From Puteibacter caeruleilacunae (GTDB taxonomy: Bacteria > Bacteroidota > Bacteroidia > Bacteroidales > Prolixibacteraceae): DNA of 64,000 nt. The position numbers and the translations under genes were made by a program. The stretch covers positions 561,893 to 625,892 of the forward strand of contig SJCO01000001.1 in assembly GCA_005217565.1 (NCBI GenBank). The letters are read 5' to 3'. Every line of letters starts with the position of its first letter. Within the stretch, counting starts at the first letter, position 1. Below, piece after piece: positions 18,976 through 28,335 of this stretch. The notes below the pieces were generated by a model that searched no databases, had not been told where the DNA came from, and saw nothing but the letters and a program-made list of their open reading frames with translations.

Positions 18976-19011
18976 AGCATAGATTTGCAATAGATTTGCA
19001 TCATAAGTTTG
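18976..19011 (+). promoter_or_regulatory. Response-regulator box and -7 element of the RND operon
   Basis: Two identical tandem 11-bp repeats, ATAGATTTGCA at 18979-18989 and 18990-19000, lie just upstream of the -7 element TAAGTTTG (19004-19011). The last box and the -7 element are separated exactly as in the two-component promoter, and 26 of 36 aligned positions agree. This strongly suggests control by the adjacent response regulator. Confidence 0.6.
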
Positions 19012-19037
19012 TATCGTCAGGTAATTTAAAACATGTG

Positions 19038-20243
19038 ATGATGCAAAAGAGACAGTACGTAATTATTGGAGTGAGTATTTTGCTCTTGGTGGTGGGATAT
19101 TTTTCCATGGAGTTTTTAATTGGGCAGAAGCCTGCAAAAAAGAAAAAGACACCTCCAAGAAGTATTCTTCAAGTTCATGCTAAGAAGGTAACCTATCTGG
19201 ACATTACTTCTCCTGTTCAGTTTAATGGAAGGGTGATATCAGCAGAGTTGATTGATGTAGTAGCTGAAGCTCCAGGAAAGATAACCAAGGGAAATATCAA
19301 TCTAAAAAGAGGGAGTTCCTTTCAGAAAGGTGATATTCTTTTCTCTATATACAAGGATGAAAAGGAGCTTGATTTAAAAGCACAAAAGAGTGCATTCTTG
19401 AGCAAAATTGCCAATGTGTTGGTTGAGATTCAAATTGATTATCCTCAAGAATTTTCAATGTTTCAGCGTTTTTTTAACGAAATCAAGACAGATAGGGAGC
19501 TTCCAAAGTTCCCTCAGTATAAGGATGAGAAACTGAAAGTTTTTCTGGCAAGTAGAGATATTCTAACGACGTACTATACCATTCAAAAGAATGAGTTGCA
19601 ATTGAAACGACATACGGTGCTTGCTCCTTTTTCTGGAGCTATTGCTGAGGTTGTACATGAAACCGGAACCTATGTAAATACCGGAATTCCTGTTGCCCGA
19701 ATTATTAATACCCAACAATTGGAAATTGAAGTTGCTGTTGATAATGATTGTGTAAAGTTGATTGGAATAGGTGATTTGGTTCAGATTAACTCCGAGGAAG
19801 AAACTTTTCTAACAAAAGGAAAGGTGATAAGAAAGACTGACTTTATAGATGATAATACCCAGACTACTACCTTTTATGTTGCCGCGAATAATGCCAGAGT
19901 ATTGAAGATTGGTCAATATCTTAAAATTGATTTTCCGGGACGTCCGATTGATGATGTCATGGAGATACCTCGCGAAGCAGTTTTCGAATTAAACAAAGTT
20001 CATACGGTTGAAGATGGATTAATAAAAGTACATACCGTAGACATTGAGTTGAAGAAAAAGAATACAGTTTTATTCAAGGGATTAAAACCGGGTTTACAGG
20101 TAGTGACTGAACCATTGGTAAGTACAAAAGTGAATACTGAAGCAAAGATTCTAGGGCAGCAAGACCAAAAAGTGCAATCCCAGAAGCGTCAAGGATCAGG
20201 AATGGGGACAGGACAAGGACGACGTAAAAACGCAGCGAAATGA
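19038..20243 (+). CDS. RND efflux periplasmic adaptor (membrane fusion protein)
   Basis: A periplasmic adaptor of the HlyD/AcrA type linking an RND pump to its outer membrane channel. One N-terminal membrane segment (YVIIGVSILLLVVGYF) is followed by a Lys-rich linker, the split barrel-sandwich/lipoyl halves (EAPGKITKGNINLKRGSSF; LAPFSGAIAEVVHETGTYV), a short helical hairpin and a beta-barrel domain. The C-terminus is a Gln/Gly/Lys-rich tail. I start at ATG 19038 just before the membrane segment; an upstream TTG at 18996 lies inside the promoter. It overlaps the pump gene by 4 bases. Confidence 0.9.
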   Translation: MMQKRQYVIIGVSILLLVVGYFSMEFLIGQKPAKKKKTPPRSILQVHAKKVTYLDITSPVQFNGRVISAELIDVVAEAPGKITKGNINLKRGSSFQKGDILFSIYKDEKELDLKAQKSAFLSKIANVLVEIQIDYPQEFSMFQRFFNEIKTDRELPKFPQYKDEKLKVFLASRDILTTYYTIQKNELQLKRHTVLAPFSGAIAEVVHETGTYVNTGIPVARIINTQQLEIEVAVDNDCVKLIGIGDLVQINSEEETFLTKGKVIRKTDFIDDNTQTTTFYVAANNARVLKIGQYLKIDFPGRPIDDVMEIPREAVFELNKVHTVEDGLIKVHTVDIELKKKNTVLFKGLKPGLQVVTEPLVSTKVNTEAKILGQQDQKVQSQKRQGSGMGTGQGRRKNAAK

Positions 20244-23200
20244 GAAAGTTACTAGAAAAATTTGTTCAGTTTCCTTTTTATGCTAACATCCTTATTGTAG
20301 TGGTGTTTGTAGGTGGCTTTATTGGTCTATCAAACATGAAAAGGTCATTCTTCCCTGAACTTGAGTCGAAAACGATTAGTGTAGCCGTATATTATCCCGG
20401 AGCCTCTCCTGTAGAAATGGAAGAGGGGATAACAACCCGAATAGAAGAGGCAGTTCGTGGAATTATCGGAATTAAAGAGATTAATTCAACGTCTTCGGAG
20501 AACAATTCTGTTGTTGAGATACTCACTACAGGGGAATACAACATCGACCAAACATTAATGGAAGTGAAAAATGCAGTGGATGGAATCTCAGCATTACCGT
20601 CGGCAGCAGAGCGTCCTATTGTCGAGAAGGTCCAATCCTCCTCGCGTGTATTGAATTTAGCATTGGCAGGTGAGACGAAGGAGGTTGATTACCTGATGCT
20701 TAATGAGTATGCCAATGAAGTAGAAGAAGATTTACTGGCTAGTGGTATTATTAGTCAGGTAACCATTGCTCATGCCCCAACACCTGAAATTGCCGTTGAG
20801 ATTGATGAAGATGAATTATTGCGCTATCACCTCACATTTGATGAAATAAGAAAAGCAATCATCAACAACAATAGGGATTTATCGGCAGGAGAGATTAAAT
20901 CTGAGACATCTAATATTTTGGTACGCTTACGATCACGAAGTGTGGATGTTGAGAAAATTTCTAATATCAAGATTCGGACTTTAGAAAATGGTACATCATT
21001 AAAACTAAGAGATATTGCCAACATCGCACGAAAGAGCACTGAAGATTTCTACGGCTCTTTTAATAATGGACGTGAATCGTTGGTGATTAAGGTTGAAAAG
21101 ATTTATACGGAAGATATTGAAGATATATCCAATTTTTGTAAGCAGTATACTCATGCATTTAATAAGAACCATAATGATGTGGAACTAGGTTTATTCAATA
21201 ACCGTACCTCTATGTTGGAAAAACGACTAAAGTTGTTATCTGACAACGGATTAATGGGGCTCGTGTTGGTTGTTGTGATGTTATCCCTATTTCTTAGTAT
21301 GCGATTATCTGGATGGGTGGCTTTTGGTATTCCATTTTCATTTCTTGCATTATTTATTGCTGGTAACCTAATGGGGCTTACCATTAATATGATGTCGCTT
21401 TACGGGATGATTGTCGTAATTGGTATTCTTGTGGATGATGGGATTGTAATTGCCGAGAATATTTTCAGTCACTTTGAAAGTGGTAAAAGTAATATTCAGG
21501 CTGCGATTGATGGTACGATGGAGGTAATGCCAGCAGTATTGACCTCGGTTTCCACAACTATGGTAGCCTTTACTCCGCTACTGTTTTTTACGGGAAGTAT
21601 GGAAGATCAATACGATGTAGGTGTTGTGGTAATTCTAGCATTGGCTTTCTCGCTTATTGAATCCTTCTTAGTATTACCATCACATATCGGGTCAAAGCAT
21701 GTTCTTAATGCTAAAACATTGCAGACAAAAGAATCGGGATTGAGGAGAATCCTTGAGAGATGTATCGTCTTTTTACGTGACCAACTCTACGGACCTCTGA
21801 TTGATTGGCTCCTAAGATATCGATATCCAGTAATTGCCTTTGGAGTCCTTTTAGTGATGGTGACCGTGGGATTATTAAAGGGAGAAATCATCAAAACCAC
21901 CTATTTCCCAACGGTTGATTACGATGAGTTTGAAATTAATATTGCATTTACACCTGGTGATGGAGAGAAACAAACCTTTCAATATTTACATCAGTTTGAG
22001 CAAAAAGTATGGGAAGTTAATGAAGAGTTGAAGACGAAGTATAATGATAGTATCGACATTATTGAGAATGTGATGCTTGCAGTTGGTAAAGGATTTGGTA
22101 AGCGTGAGAAAGGACCGCATACAGGACGATTAGTTGTCTTTCCACGTGATTTAGATGATCTTGAAATTACAGGGATGGAAATTGCGAATCTTGTCAAGAA
22201 GAAAATAGGCAAAGTTCCAGAAGCGAAAAAGTTTGCGATAGGTGGAAAACACAAGTATGGTGTGCCGGTAGCTTATAGTCTGATGAGTCGCAATATGCTT
22301 GAGTTAGAGCACGCAAAGGATTATATGCTGCAAGAGATGAATAAGATACCTACTATCAGAGATGTACAGGAAGCTAATGCAATGGGAAAACAGGAGATTT
22401 TGTTGGATCTCAAAGCAAAAGCTTATGCATTGGGATTTGATGAGTATACGTTAGCCCAACAGGTACGAACTGCATTTTATGGTACGCAGGTTCAGCGTTT
22501 ACAAGATGGACGTAATGAACTACGTATGTGGATTCGTTATCCTCAGGAAGCAAGAAGTAGTATGGATGCCTTAGATCGTATGAAGATTATGACTTCCAAA
22601 GGTGAGGCATATCCATTGCATGAATTAGCAGCCTACAATATTGAACGAGGACCGGTAGCTATAAAACGGTATAATGGAAAACGGGAGGCTAGAATAGAGG
22701 CCGATATGGTTGATCCTTTTGGATCGGTAAGTAATGTGATTGCACAAATTGATGAGCAGATTATACCCGTAATAAAAGCAAAATACCCAGGGGTAAGTAT
22801 CAAACATCAAGGGCAGCAAAAGTCGAGTAAGGAAACTACCGATGAGGTTGAACACTACTATCTAATCGCGTTTGCATTTATTGTGCTGATTTTAATGGTG
22901 CACTTTAAGTCTCTTAGTCAGGGAATCATCATCCTGTTAATGATTCCTCTATCGATGGTAGGTGTGATATGGGGGCATGGTATCCATGGATATCCGGTAT
23001 CTTTAATGAGTCTTATGGGAATCATAGCCTTGTCAGGCGTAATTATTAATGACGCGGTTGTTTTCTTATCGAGGTTTAATTCGTTGATTATCCAGGGGAC
23101 AGCATTTAAAGACGCTATTATTATCGCTGGAAAGTCAAGGTTAAGGGCTATTCTATTGACCACATTAACCACAACGATTGGATTGTTCCCTATGATATTG

Positions 23201-23419
23201 GAGACCAATCCGCAGGCACAGTTGCTAATTCCCATGGCCATATCATTAGCTTACGGAGTAGCTATAGGGACAATCTTTATTCTGATATTCTTTCCTGTCT
23301 TGATTCATATTAATAGTGATATGAAAGTATACCTGAATTATTTATGGACAGGAAAGAAAGCTACTCGCGAGGAGTTGTCTAGTGCTAAAATTAATCAAGA
23401 CAAAACGAAAGAATCATGA
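20240..23419 (+). CDS. RND efflux pump, inner membrane transporter
   Basis: A 1059-residue proton-driven RND transporter of the AcrB-like superfamily. It has the twofold repeat: TM1 near residue 15-35, a large periplasmic loop, TM2-6 at about 335-480, TM7 near 530, a second periplasmic loop, and TM8-12 at about 870-1025. The motif GILVDDGIVIAENIF in TM4 carries the paired Asp residues of the proton relay. Length and order are complete. The sequence resembles the HAE1-like branch rather than the heavy-metal CusA branch; the substrate is unknown. It overlaps both neighbours by 4 bases, a tight operon. Confidence 0.93.
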   Translation: MRKLLEKFVQFPFYANILIVVVFVGGFIGLSNMKRSFFPELESKTISVAVYYPGASPVEMEEGITTRIEEAVRGIIGIKEINSTSSENNSVVEILTTGEYNIDQTLMEVKNAVDGISALPSAAERPIVEKVQSSSRVLNLALAGETKEVDYLMLNEYANEVEEDLLASGIISQVTIAHAPTPEIAVEIDEDELLRYHLTFDEIRKAIINNNRDLSAGEIKSETSNILVRLRSRSVDVEKISNIKIRTLENGTSLKLRDIANIARKSTEDFYGSFNNGRESLVIKVEKIYTEDIEDISNFCKQYTHAFNKNHNDVELGLFNNRTSMLEKRLKLLSDNGLMGLVLVVVMLSLFLSMRLSGWVAFGIPFSFLALFIAGNLMGLTINMMSLYGMIVVIGILVDDGIVIAENIFSHFESGKSNIQAAIDGTMEVMPAVLTSVSTTMVAFTPLLFFTGSMEDQYDVGVVVILALAFSLIESFLVLPSHIGSKHVLNAKTLQTKESGLRRILERCIVFLRDQLYGPLIDWLLRYRYPVIAFGVLLVMVTVGLLKGEIIKTTYFPTVDYDEFEINIAFTPGDGEKQTFQYLHQFEQKVWEVNEELKTKYNDSIDIIENVMLAVGKGFGKREKGPHTGRLVVFPRDLDDLEITGMEIANLVKKKIGKVPEAKKFAIGGKHKYGVPVAYSLMSRNMLELEHAKDYMLQEMNKIPTIRDVQEANAMGKQEILLDLKAKAYALGFDEYTLAQQVRTAFYGTQVQRLQDGRNELRMWIRYPQEARSSMDALDRMKIMTSKGEAYPLHELAAYNIERGPVAIKRYNGKREARIEADMVDPFGSVSNVIAQIDEQIIPVIKAKYPGVSIKHQGQQKSSKETTDEVEHYYLIAFAFIVLILMVHFKSLSQGIIILLMIPLSMVGVIWGHGIHGYPVSLMSLMGIIALSGVIINDAVVFLSRFNSLIIQGTAFKDAIIIAGKSRLRAILLTTLTTTIGLFPMILETNPQAQLLIPMAISLAYGVAIGTIFILIFFPVLIHINSDMKVYLNYLWTGKKATREELSSAKINQDKTKES

Positions 23420-24708
23420 TAAAACTGAAGATATATTTAATAGCAGTATTGATGGTATTGCTCTCATCTTTTGCTAAAGCTCAAAAATCGTTGAGCCTTG
23501 AGCAAGCCATTGTTAATACGCTTGAGCAGAATTATAGTATTCTGCTTAAGCGAAAAGAGGTAGATATTACCACGACAAATAATTCATGGGGTGCTGCAGG
23601 TAGATATCCCTCTGTGGACTTTTCCTCATCTTTTAACCTGGAAAAGAACAATAACAGCAATGACGACTGGGATCAGAATAATCTTAATGTAGGTGTTGAA
23701 TTAGACTGGGTGCTTTTTGATGGTTTTAGGGTGAACATCACTAAAACTCAATTGAACGAACTTCAGGAGCTTTCTGAAGGAAGATTACAGGTGCTGGTTG
23801 AGAGTACCGTAAAAGATATCATGCTGTCATATTATTTTGCCCAGCTACAAGCTCAGAAACTACAGGTTGCTGATTTTATATTGAAGCAATCAAAGGAAAG
23901 GTTGGTGCTTGAAGAAGGTAAAAACAAAATAGGATTGGAAGGTACCTATGCGTTATTGCAGGCTAAAAATGCTTTTCTTGAAGATCTTCGATATTATAAG
24001 TTGCAGGAGTTAAACTATAATAATGCTATCCGACAATTAAACCTGATTATGGCCGAGAGGATTGATTCAAAATATGTGTTGTCTGATTCTATTCCTGCTG
24101 ATTTGGGTTCCTATGCATTTGATGATCTTAAGCATAAAACCTTGAGCTCAAATAGTAGTTTGCAGAATCAGTATATTAATATCAAACTGGCTCAGCAACA
24201 GGTAGAGTTGACAAAAAGTAATTATTACCCAACCTTGTCTTTGAATACAGGAATTTCAGTTACCAATAGGAATACCGATTACTCACAGAAGAGTACATCA
24301 CATTATAATTCAGAAGCTGCTTTTGTTGGTGTTAGTCTGAAATACAGACTATTCTCAGGAGGAAAGAAAGCAAGAGCCAGACAAATAGCGGGCATCAATA
24401 AAGAGATCGCTGTTTTAGAGAAAGATGACATGGAGAGTGTACTGTTGGCCGAATTGCATTCCGATTTTGAGCGCTTCAATGTCATGCAGGATTTGTTTGA
24501 ATATGCTGAAGAGAATTTGAAAGCGGCAGAATTGAATTTAAAAATGTCGACCGATAAGTATGAGGCAGGGGTAATCAATTCATTTAACTACCGCGATGTG
24601 CAGATTCTATATCGAAACTCAGCGTTAGACAAGTTGCAGGCCACATATGATTTGGCGGCTTCAAAAGTTGATCTATTGCTCACATCAGGGGGAATCCTTA
24701 AAAAATAA
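23416..24708 (+). CDS. TolC-family outer membrane channel
   Basis: A 430-residue outer membrane efflux protein. A signal peptide covers residues 1-22 (SFAKAQ), and two long helical repeats follow, with the typical start LSLEQAIVNTLEQNYSI and a barrel strand pattern in between (VGVELDWVLFDGF and VGVSLKYRLFSGG). It completes the tripartite pump with the adaptor and RND subunit, and its start overlaps the pump stop by 4 bases. No terminator is obvious at its end. Confidence 0.92.
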   Translation: MIKLKIYLIAVLMVLLSSFAKAQKSLSLEQAIVNTLEQNYSILLKRKEVDITTTNNSWGAAGRYPSVDFSSSFNLEKNNNSNDDWDQNNLNVGVELDWVLFDGFRVNITKTQLNELQELSEGRLQVLVESTVKDIMLSYYFAQLQAQKLQVADFILKQSKERLVLEEGKNKIGLEGTYALLQAKNAFLEDLRYYKLQELNYNNAIRQLNLIMAERIDSKYVLSDSIPADLGSYAFDDLKHKTLSSNSSLQNQYINIKLAQQQVELTKSNYYPTLSLNTGISVTNRNTDYSQKSTSHYNSEAAFVGVSLKYRLFSGGKKARARQIAGINKEIAVLEKDDMESVLLAELHSDFERFNVMQDLFEYAEENLKAAELNLKMSTDKYEAGVINSFNYRDVQILYRNSALDKLQATYDLAASKVDLLLTSGGILKK

Positions 24709-24723
24709 GAGGCTAATTTCACT

Positions 24724-24750
24724 TGGTTCCTTATTATACTGCTAGCTTTG
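24724..24750 (+). promoter_or_regulatory. Possible promoter of the split permease genes
   Basis: TAGCTTTG (24743-24750) is a perfect -7 element; a TTG lies at 24724-24726, giving a shorter than usual spacer of 16 bases. The start codon is 29 bases downstream. Confidence 0.4.
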
Positions 24751-24779
24751 TAGTTGATTCATACAAAAGAACGAAGACG

Positions 24780-25259
24780 ATGAATATTGGTTTATGGATA
24801 ACCACAGGAATTTTATTATTGCTGTCGCTATTTAAAAGCAAGACAAAAACGATGCAAGCTTTACAAAAAGCGTTGAAAAAGTTTACAAACATATTACCGC
24901 TGTTCTTGCTGGTAATGGCAGGCTTTGCTGTATTAATTACATTTGTTTCCCCCGATTTTATCAAACAAAATATAGGTGCAGACTCTGGACTAAGGGGGAT
25001 GTGGGTATCTTTGGGAATAGGAAGTATTTCGGTACTTCCAGGCTTTGCCGCTTTCCCGTTATGTGGTGCGCTTAAAGATGTAGGTATACCATACTATATT
25101 CTGGGAGCTTTTAGTCTGTCGCTTATGAATGTAGGTGTTGTAACATTCCCATTGGAAAAGAAATTTCTTGGACTATCAGTAGCATTAATTCGCAACCTAT
25201 TATCATTGGTTGTTTGTGTGATTGCAGTTATTTTAATAAAGATTGTTTTCGGAGAGTAA
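24780..25259 (+). CDS. Permease half-protein (COG0701-like), subunit 1
   Basis: A 159-residue integral membrane protein with about five hydrophobic segments. The segment GIGSISVLPGFAAFPLCGALKDVG resembles the glycine/proline-rich motif of the YraQ/ArsP-type permeases, where two such halves normally sit in one polypeptide. The next gene encodes the matching half, one base after this stop. I use ATG 24780, after the -7 element, instead of an upstream TTG. The substrate is unknown; metals or organoarsenicals are known for relatives. Confidence 0.7.
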   Translation: MNIGLWITTGILLLLSLFKSKTKTMQALQKALKKFTNILPLFLLVMAGFAVLITFVSPDFIKQNIGADSGLRGMWVSLGIGSISVLPGFAAFPLCGALKDVGIPYYILGAFSLSLMNVGVVTFPLEKKFLGLSVALIRNLLSLVVCVIAVILIKIVFGE

Positions 25260-25260
25260 G

Positions 25261-25815
25261 ATGAAGAGACCAAAATTGATCAATGGAATCCTCATGGCGA
25301 TGTTTATGGCCTTTATTGGACTATCGTACATTATGGATTACGATAAAGGAGAAGAAGCAGGACTAGCTTTTGGAAATATTCTCTGGGAAATGTTTAAGGT
25401 ATTGCCTTGTGCATTTATTCTCTTAGGATTGTTTGAGGTATGGATAAAAAAGGAAACTGTAATGAAGAATTTGGGTAATTCCAGTGGAATAAAAGGATAT
25501 ATCTGGGCTTTATTGCTTGCTGGTTTCTCAGTAGGAGGATTGTTTGTTGCATTTCCTCTTGCTGATACATTACACAAGAAAGGAGCATCGTTGAAAATTA
25601 TCTTTACTTATCTTGGCTTTGCTGGTGTATTTCGTATTCCATTAACACTTTTTGAGATTAGCTTCCTTGGGGTTCCATTTACTTTAACCAGGCTACTGGT
25701 CGCTGGTCCACTTGTCTTGCTCATGGGAATATTTATGGGATCAGTGTTAGAGAAAAGGAACTATGCATTGAATGAACTTTCTCAATCAAGCAAAACAGTA
25801 AAGGTGAAAAAGTGA
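25261..25815 (+). CDS. Permease half-protein (COG0701-like), subunit 2
   Basis: A 184-residue membrane protein with about five hydrophobic segments. The motif AGFSVGGLFVAFPLADTLHKKG mirrors the glycine/Pro-rich motif of the preceding protein, so the two probably pair as a split YraQ/ArsP-like transporter. The start at ATG 25261 directly follows the previous stop. The C-terminus is a short Lys-rich cytoplasmic tail. A small iron-sulfur protein gene follows 70 bases later. Confidence 0.7.
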   Translation: MKRPKLINGILMAMFMAFIGLSYIMDYDKGEEAGLAFGNILWEMFKVLPCAFILLGLFEVWIKKETVMKNLGNSSGIKGYIWALLLAGFSVGGLFVAFPLADTLHKKGASLKIIFTYLGFAGVFRIPLTLFEISFLGVPFTLTRLLVAGPLVLLMGIFMGSVLEKRNYALNELSQSSKTVKVKK

Positions 25816-25885
25816 GACTGGAACTCAACATTTGTGTACCCTTTATTTGTTAGTTATAATATAACAGAGATAAAACAATTGTAGG

Positions 25886-26251
25886 ATGACAGATGTAAAT
25901 TATTCAGATCTGAGGCTTATAACTGGAGACACGCCCAATGAATTTACGATTACTATTGATGGAAAAGAGGTGTTAGTGTCTGATTCATCAAATAATATCG
26001 TTGATATTGCGAAGTCTGCAGGTATAACTATACCTGCTCCCTGCTATCTAAATAAGCGCAAACATGGCTGCTGTAGTGCCTGTGTTGTTGAAATTAATGG
26101 CAAGCAACATTATGCCTGTGGTACAAAACCTCTTGCAGGAATGGAAGTTGTTGTAAAACGCGACGACTTAGTCGCTCTACGGAAGGAAAGACTCTTGAAA
26201 TATAAGGATAGCATTGATCGAGGTGTTCCGTTAAAGTGTGGTTCGAAGTAA
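25886..26251 (+). CDS. [2Fe-2S] ferredoxin-like protein, NuoG/hydrogenase type
   Basis: A 121-residue cytoplasmic protein with a ferredoxin fold. The Cys pattern is C-x9-C-x2-C-x11-C (APCYLNKRKHGCCSACVVE, then HYACGTKP), like the N-terminal [2Fe-2S] domain of NuoG, formate dehydrogenases and iron hydrogenases rather than plant ferredoxin. One further Cys stands next to the second ligand, and another near the C-terminus. Its partner is unknown; position suggests a link with the upstream permease or with the convergent cysteine desulfurase, which supplies sulfur for such clusters. Confidence 0.8.
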   Translation: MTDVNYSDLRLITGDTPNEFTITIDGKEVLVSDSSNNIVDIAKSAGITIPAPCYLNKRKHGCCSACVVEINGKQHYACGTKPLAGMEVVVKRDDLVALRKERLLKYKDSIDRGVPLKCGSK

Positions 26252-26270
26252 TTTTTCAATTGGTATTTTT

Positions 26271-26322
26271 TGCCCAGGCGGATAGTTCATCTTTTCATAT
26301 CGGAGTAGAACAAACCTGGGCA
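26271..26322. terminator. Long-loop hairpin between convergent genes
   Basis: TGCCCAGG (26271-26278) and CCTGGGCA (26315-26322) are perfect inverted arms 36 bases apart between two converging genes. A terminator role is plausible but the loop is long. Confidence 0.35.
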
Positions 26323-26372
26323 TTATTTGATGTGAAGTTTTTACTTCTTTGATTGTTATCAATTGATGGGCT

Positions 26373-27530
26373 CTATTGATCTAAGCTTTTAACTGCACCT
26401 GTAATAATATTTACTGCATGCTTAATATCCTCTTCGGTCGTGTATTTCCCTGTTGAGATTCTCAGTGTGCCTGCAGCAATAATCGGATCAACATGCATTG
26501 CCTTCAAAACAGGAGATATATTTACACAGTTTTCATGACAGGCAGATCCCGTAGAAATACACAACTGGTCTGCCACCAAAGGAACTAATTCATGTGCATT
26601 GGTTCCCTCAAATGCAACGCTTAAAGTATTAGGCAGGCATTGATCAAGATCAGCATTTAGAATAATATTATTCGGTACGTGTTGTTGTAATCCTTCCAAT
26701 AACATCGTTCTCATGGCAAGAATGTGACTATGGCTCTTGTGCAAATTTCTCATGGCAATTTCACACGCTTTGCCTAAGGCAACGATGTATGGAACATTCT
26801 CAGTCCCTGGTCTTAGTTTATTCTCCTGACCTGCGCCATACAGTAGGTTCTCTAGCTTTGTACCTTCCTTTATGTATAAAGCCCCAATTCCTTTTGGCGC
26901 ATATAGCTTGTGACCAGCTATCGTAAGTAAATCAACACCCAATTCTTTTGTATCTACTTCAATCTTTCCCAAGGATTGTGCTGCATCAGTATGAAATGCA
27001 ATCTGATAATGTTGAGCTATAGTACTTAAGGCTTTTAATGGTTGAATTGTTCCAACCTCATTATTGGCATGCATGATGGTTATCAAAGTGGTATCTTTTC
27101 TAATAGCTGCTTCTACATCTTTTGGATTTACTGCTCCGTATTGATCAACAGGCATATACGAAATCTCCCAACCTAAGTTTTCAAGATAATTACACACTTC
27201 AATTACTGCCGGATGCTCAATTGCTGAAGTGATGATATGTTTCCCTTTTTGAGCATTAGCAAAAGCAATTCCTCTGATAGCATGGTTATTCGATTCTGTT
27301 CCTCCACTGGTGAAGACAATCTCGTTAGGTGTAGCATTAATCAGGTCGGCAACCTGTTGCCTGGCATTGGACACTGCCTCTTTTGTTTTTTGCCCAAGTG
27401 CATATGAGCTGGAAGGATTGCCAAAATGATTGCTTAGAAATGGCATCATTTCTTCCAGAACTTCTTTATCAATTGGCGTTGTTGCGTTATAGTCGAGGTA
27501 TATTTGTTCGTTCATGTTAATGGAATTCAT
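26373..27530 (-). CDS. Cysteine desulfurase (NifS/IscS family)
   Basis: A 385-residue PLP enzyme that removes sulfur from cysteine to give alanine and an enzyme persulfide for Fe-S cluster or thio-cofactor synthesis. The N-terminal signature YLDYNATTPID, the PLP-binding Lys in IAGHKLYAPKGIGALY and the catalytic Cys331 in STGSACHE are all present. The start may be Met1 or Met6. No IscU gene is adjacent. The upstream region contains CAAAAATA at 27582-27589, a minus-strand -7 element. Confidence 0.9.
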   Translation of the reverse strand: MNSINMNEQIYLDYNATTPIDKEVLEEMMPFLSNHFGNPSSSYALGQKTKEAVSNARQQVADLINATPNEIVFTSGGTESNNHAIRGIAFANAQKGKHIITSAIEHPAVIEVCNYLENLGWEISYMPVDQYGAVNPKDVEAAIRKDTTLITIMHANNEVGTIQPLKALSTIAQHYQIAFHTDAAQSLGKIEVDTKELGVDLLTIAGHKLYAPKGIGALYIKEGTKLENLLYGAGQENKLRPGTENVPYIVALGKACEIAMRNLHKSHSHILAMRTMLLEGLQQHVPNNIILNADLDQCLPNTLSVAFEGTNAHELVPLVADQLCISTGSACHENCVNISPVLKAMHVDPIIAAGTLRISTGKYTTEEDIKHAVNIITGAVKSLDQ

Positions 27531-27645
27531 TTGCTCTGTTGTGAGTACCTGATCTTAAAATACCAAGTACCTTTGCTGAAACAAAAATATGAATTATTAA
27601 TTGTAAAATGTTGCAGCAACAGTAAGTATAATTTGGTGTTTTTAG

Positions 27646-27676
27646 TTGATAATTCAACATAATAGGGTTACTTTAC
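27646..27676 (+). promoter_or_regulatory. Promoter with FNR-like palindrome, copy 1
   Basis: TTG at 27646-27648, a 20-base spacer and TACTTTAC at 27669-27676 form a promoter. The -33 region holds TTGATAATTCAA, an inverted repeat TTGA-N4-TCAA like an FNR/CRP box. All but one of the 31 bases recur at 30779-30809. It drives a Crp/Fnr-type regulator, so autoregulation is possible. Confidence 0.5.
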
Positions 27677-27684
27677 ATGCCACT

Positions 27685-28263
27685 ATGGAGCTACATAAAA
27701 TCAAAAATATAGTTGAAGGGATTAGGAGCTATTATCCCGTGTCAGATGAGTCAATTAATAAATTAGCCGGTCATTTAACTGAAAATTATTTTCCCAAACA
27801 TCACTTATTAACGCGAGCGGGAGTAAAGGATAACTACGTGTACTTCATCGAACGGGGGTGTGCGCGAACCTATTTGCTTATTAATGGAAAAGAGCTTACC
27901 AACTGGTTTAGTGTTGAGGGAGATATAACTTTCTCTTCTGATTCATTATATCACCGAGTTCCTGGATATGATTATGTTGAGGTATTGGAAGATGCTTGTA
28001 TTTATACCATTCCAATCGAAACGCTTAATGAATTATATCGAACTGATATTGATATTGCTAATTGGTCGAGAGTTATTCATCAGGAGGTTCTTTTAAGGAT
28101 GCAGAATTTAAGAATCGACAGGTTGACTTTATCCTCTAAGGAGCGGTATGTGAAATTATTGAAAGAGAATCCTAATCTATTCAATCGGGTAAACCTCGGT
28201 TATATTGCATCATTTTTAGGAATGACTCAGCAACATCTAAGTAGTATACGAGCTCAATGGTGA
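27685..28263 (+). CDS. Crp/Fnr family transcriptional regulator
   Basis: A 192-residue regulator with an N-terminal cyclic-nucleotide-binding-like beta-roll (FPKHHLLTRAGVKDNYVYFIERGCARTY, about residues 38-65) and a C-terminal HTH (LGYIASFLGMTQQHLSSIR). The four N-terminal cysteines of true FNR are absent, so it does not look like an iron-sulfur oxygen sensor. ATG 27685 is chosen; an in-frame TTG upstream lies within the promoter. The wing after the recognition helix is short, as in many Bacteroidota members. Its own promoter has an FNR-like box repeated before the GNAT gene. Confidence 0.88.
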   Translation: MELHKIKNIVEGIRSYYPVSDESINKLAGHLTENYFPKHHLLTRAGVKDNYVYFIERGCARTYLLINGKELTNWFSVEGDITFSSDSLYHRVPGYDYVEVLEDACIYTIPIETLNELYRTDIDIANWSRVIHQEVLLRMQNLRIDRLTLSSKERYVKLLKENPNLFNRVNLGYIASFLGMTQQHLSSIRAQW

Positions 28264-28335
28264 TTTTAAGATAGCTTAAAAAATAACCAGAACTTTCTCC
28301 ATATTTTTGTTTTGATCCTAAAATCTAAAAATTAA

